Assembly: GCA_902800625.1 (NCBI GenBank) | Contig: CADCFG010000016.1 | Span: forward strand, 1-64,000 | Length of the DNA stretch: 64,000 nucleotides | Direction: 5' to 3' | Source of the DNA: an uncultured Eubacteriales bacterium | GTDB lineage: Bacteria > Bacillota > Clostridia > Christensenellales > Aristaeellaceae | Shown here: piece after piece, positions 63,884 through 64,000 of the stretch | How the letters are laid out: each line of letters begins with the position of its first letter | Position numbering within the stretch: the stretch's first letter is position 1 | Program-made: the position numbers and the translations under genes | The notes under the pieces: model-generated | Seen by the model: only the letters and a program-made list of their open reading frames with translations | Database searches by the model: none | Told to the model about the DNA's origin: nothing

Positions 63884-64000
63884 CGCTTTATCGGTTTAGC
63901 AGAGTAAATTTTCGATTAAATATGAGGACAAATGGAAAATGCCGAAGGGGTTTGCATGGAGCAGGCTGATCGCCGCATAAGATTGGAAAAACGGGATCGG

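Overview
The window looks like a chromosomal segment of a GC-rich Gram-positive Firmicute, most likely a gut or rumen Clostridia (Christensenellales-like, tentative). Support: strong AGGAGG-type ribosome sites, many TTGACA/17/TATAAT promoters, and Firmicute-typical genes (tmcAL, DegV, DUF951, DUF3783, an XpaC-like protein, a duplicated gyrase/topo IV pair). No rRNA or replication origin is present, so the genus cannot be fixed.

Positions 1-5434 are the right-hand part of an integrated element. It carries an actin-like ParM gene broken by an 82-nt hairpin insert, a ParR-like partner, a CHC2 zinc-finger primase-like protein, a VapE-type helicase, an excisionase-like regulator and a tyrosine integrase. 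The integrase abuts the 3' end of tRNA-Ser(GGA), the probable attachment site. The left end lies outside the window.

From 5528 onward the genes look like host chromosome. 5.7-10.4 kb: degV, trmO, then a secreted barnase-type RNase, its barstar-type inhibitor and purine nucleoside phosphorylase in one operon, and an XpaC-like protein. 10.4-16 kb: a DUF951 gene, two signal peptidases and a catalytically dead M1-peptidase homologue, then a solitary DNA methyltransferase and a cell-wall hydrolase. 16-23.6 kb: uvrB and uvrA, separated by small genes. uvrA lacks about 12 residues covering the second ABC signature. 23.8-31.3 kb: an ECF sigma and anti-sigma-like pair, tmcAL, a thymidine kinase-acetyltransferase fusion, and a Rad3-like helicase with a nuclease-like N-terminus. 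31.4-44.4 kb: manA, a CBS-domain protein, rnr, an M18 aminopeptidase, a large Ig-like/NlpC secreted protein, an exonuclease, a PLP lyase and a lipid kinase with a structured leader. 43.5-53.4 kb: a Sir2/deoxyinosine glycosylase/pyrimidine phosphorylase operon, a WYL-regulator operon, cysS and a solitary cbiD. 53.4-58 kb: type II topoisomerase subunits. 58.1-64 kb: a Nudix gene, five tRNAs (Val, Asp, Phe, Gly, Cys), a probable unidentified non-coding RNA, DUF523, a threonine-aldolase-like enzyme and putP.

Short dispersed repeats are prominent. One is an 18-bp sequence that reads as E-E-Q-T-E-V in the membrane-proximal linkers of three exported or membrane proteins, appears in another frame in the methyltransferase gene, and forms an intergenic hairpin. 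Another is a REP-like CATCCTGAGCGAAGCGAAGG family. No CRISPR array, complete insertion sequence or clear multi-gene defence system was seen.
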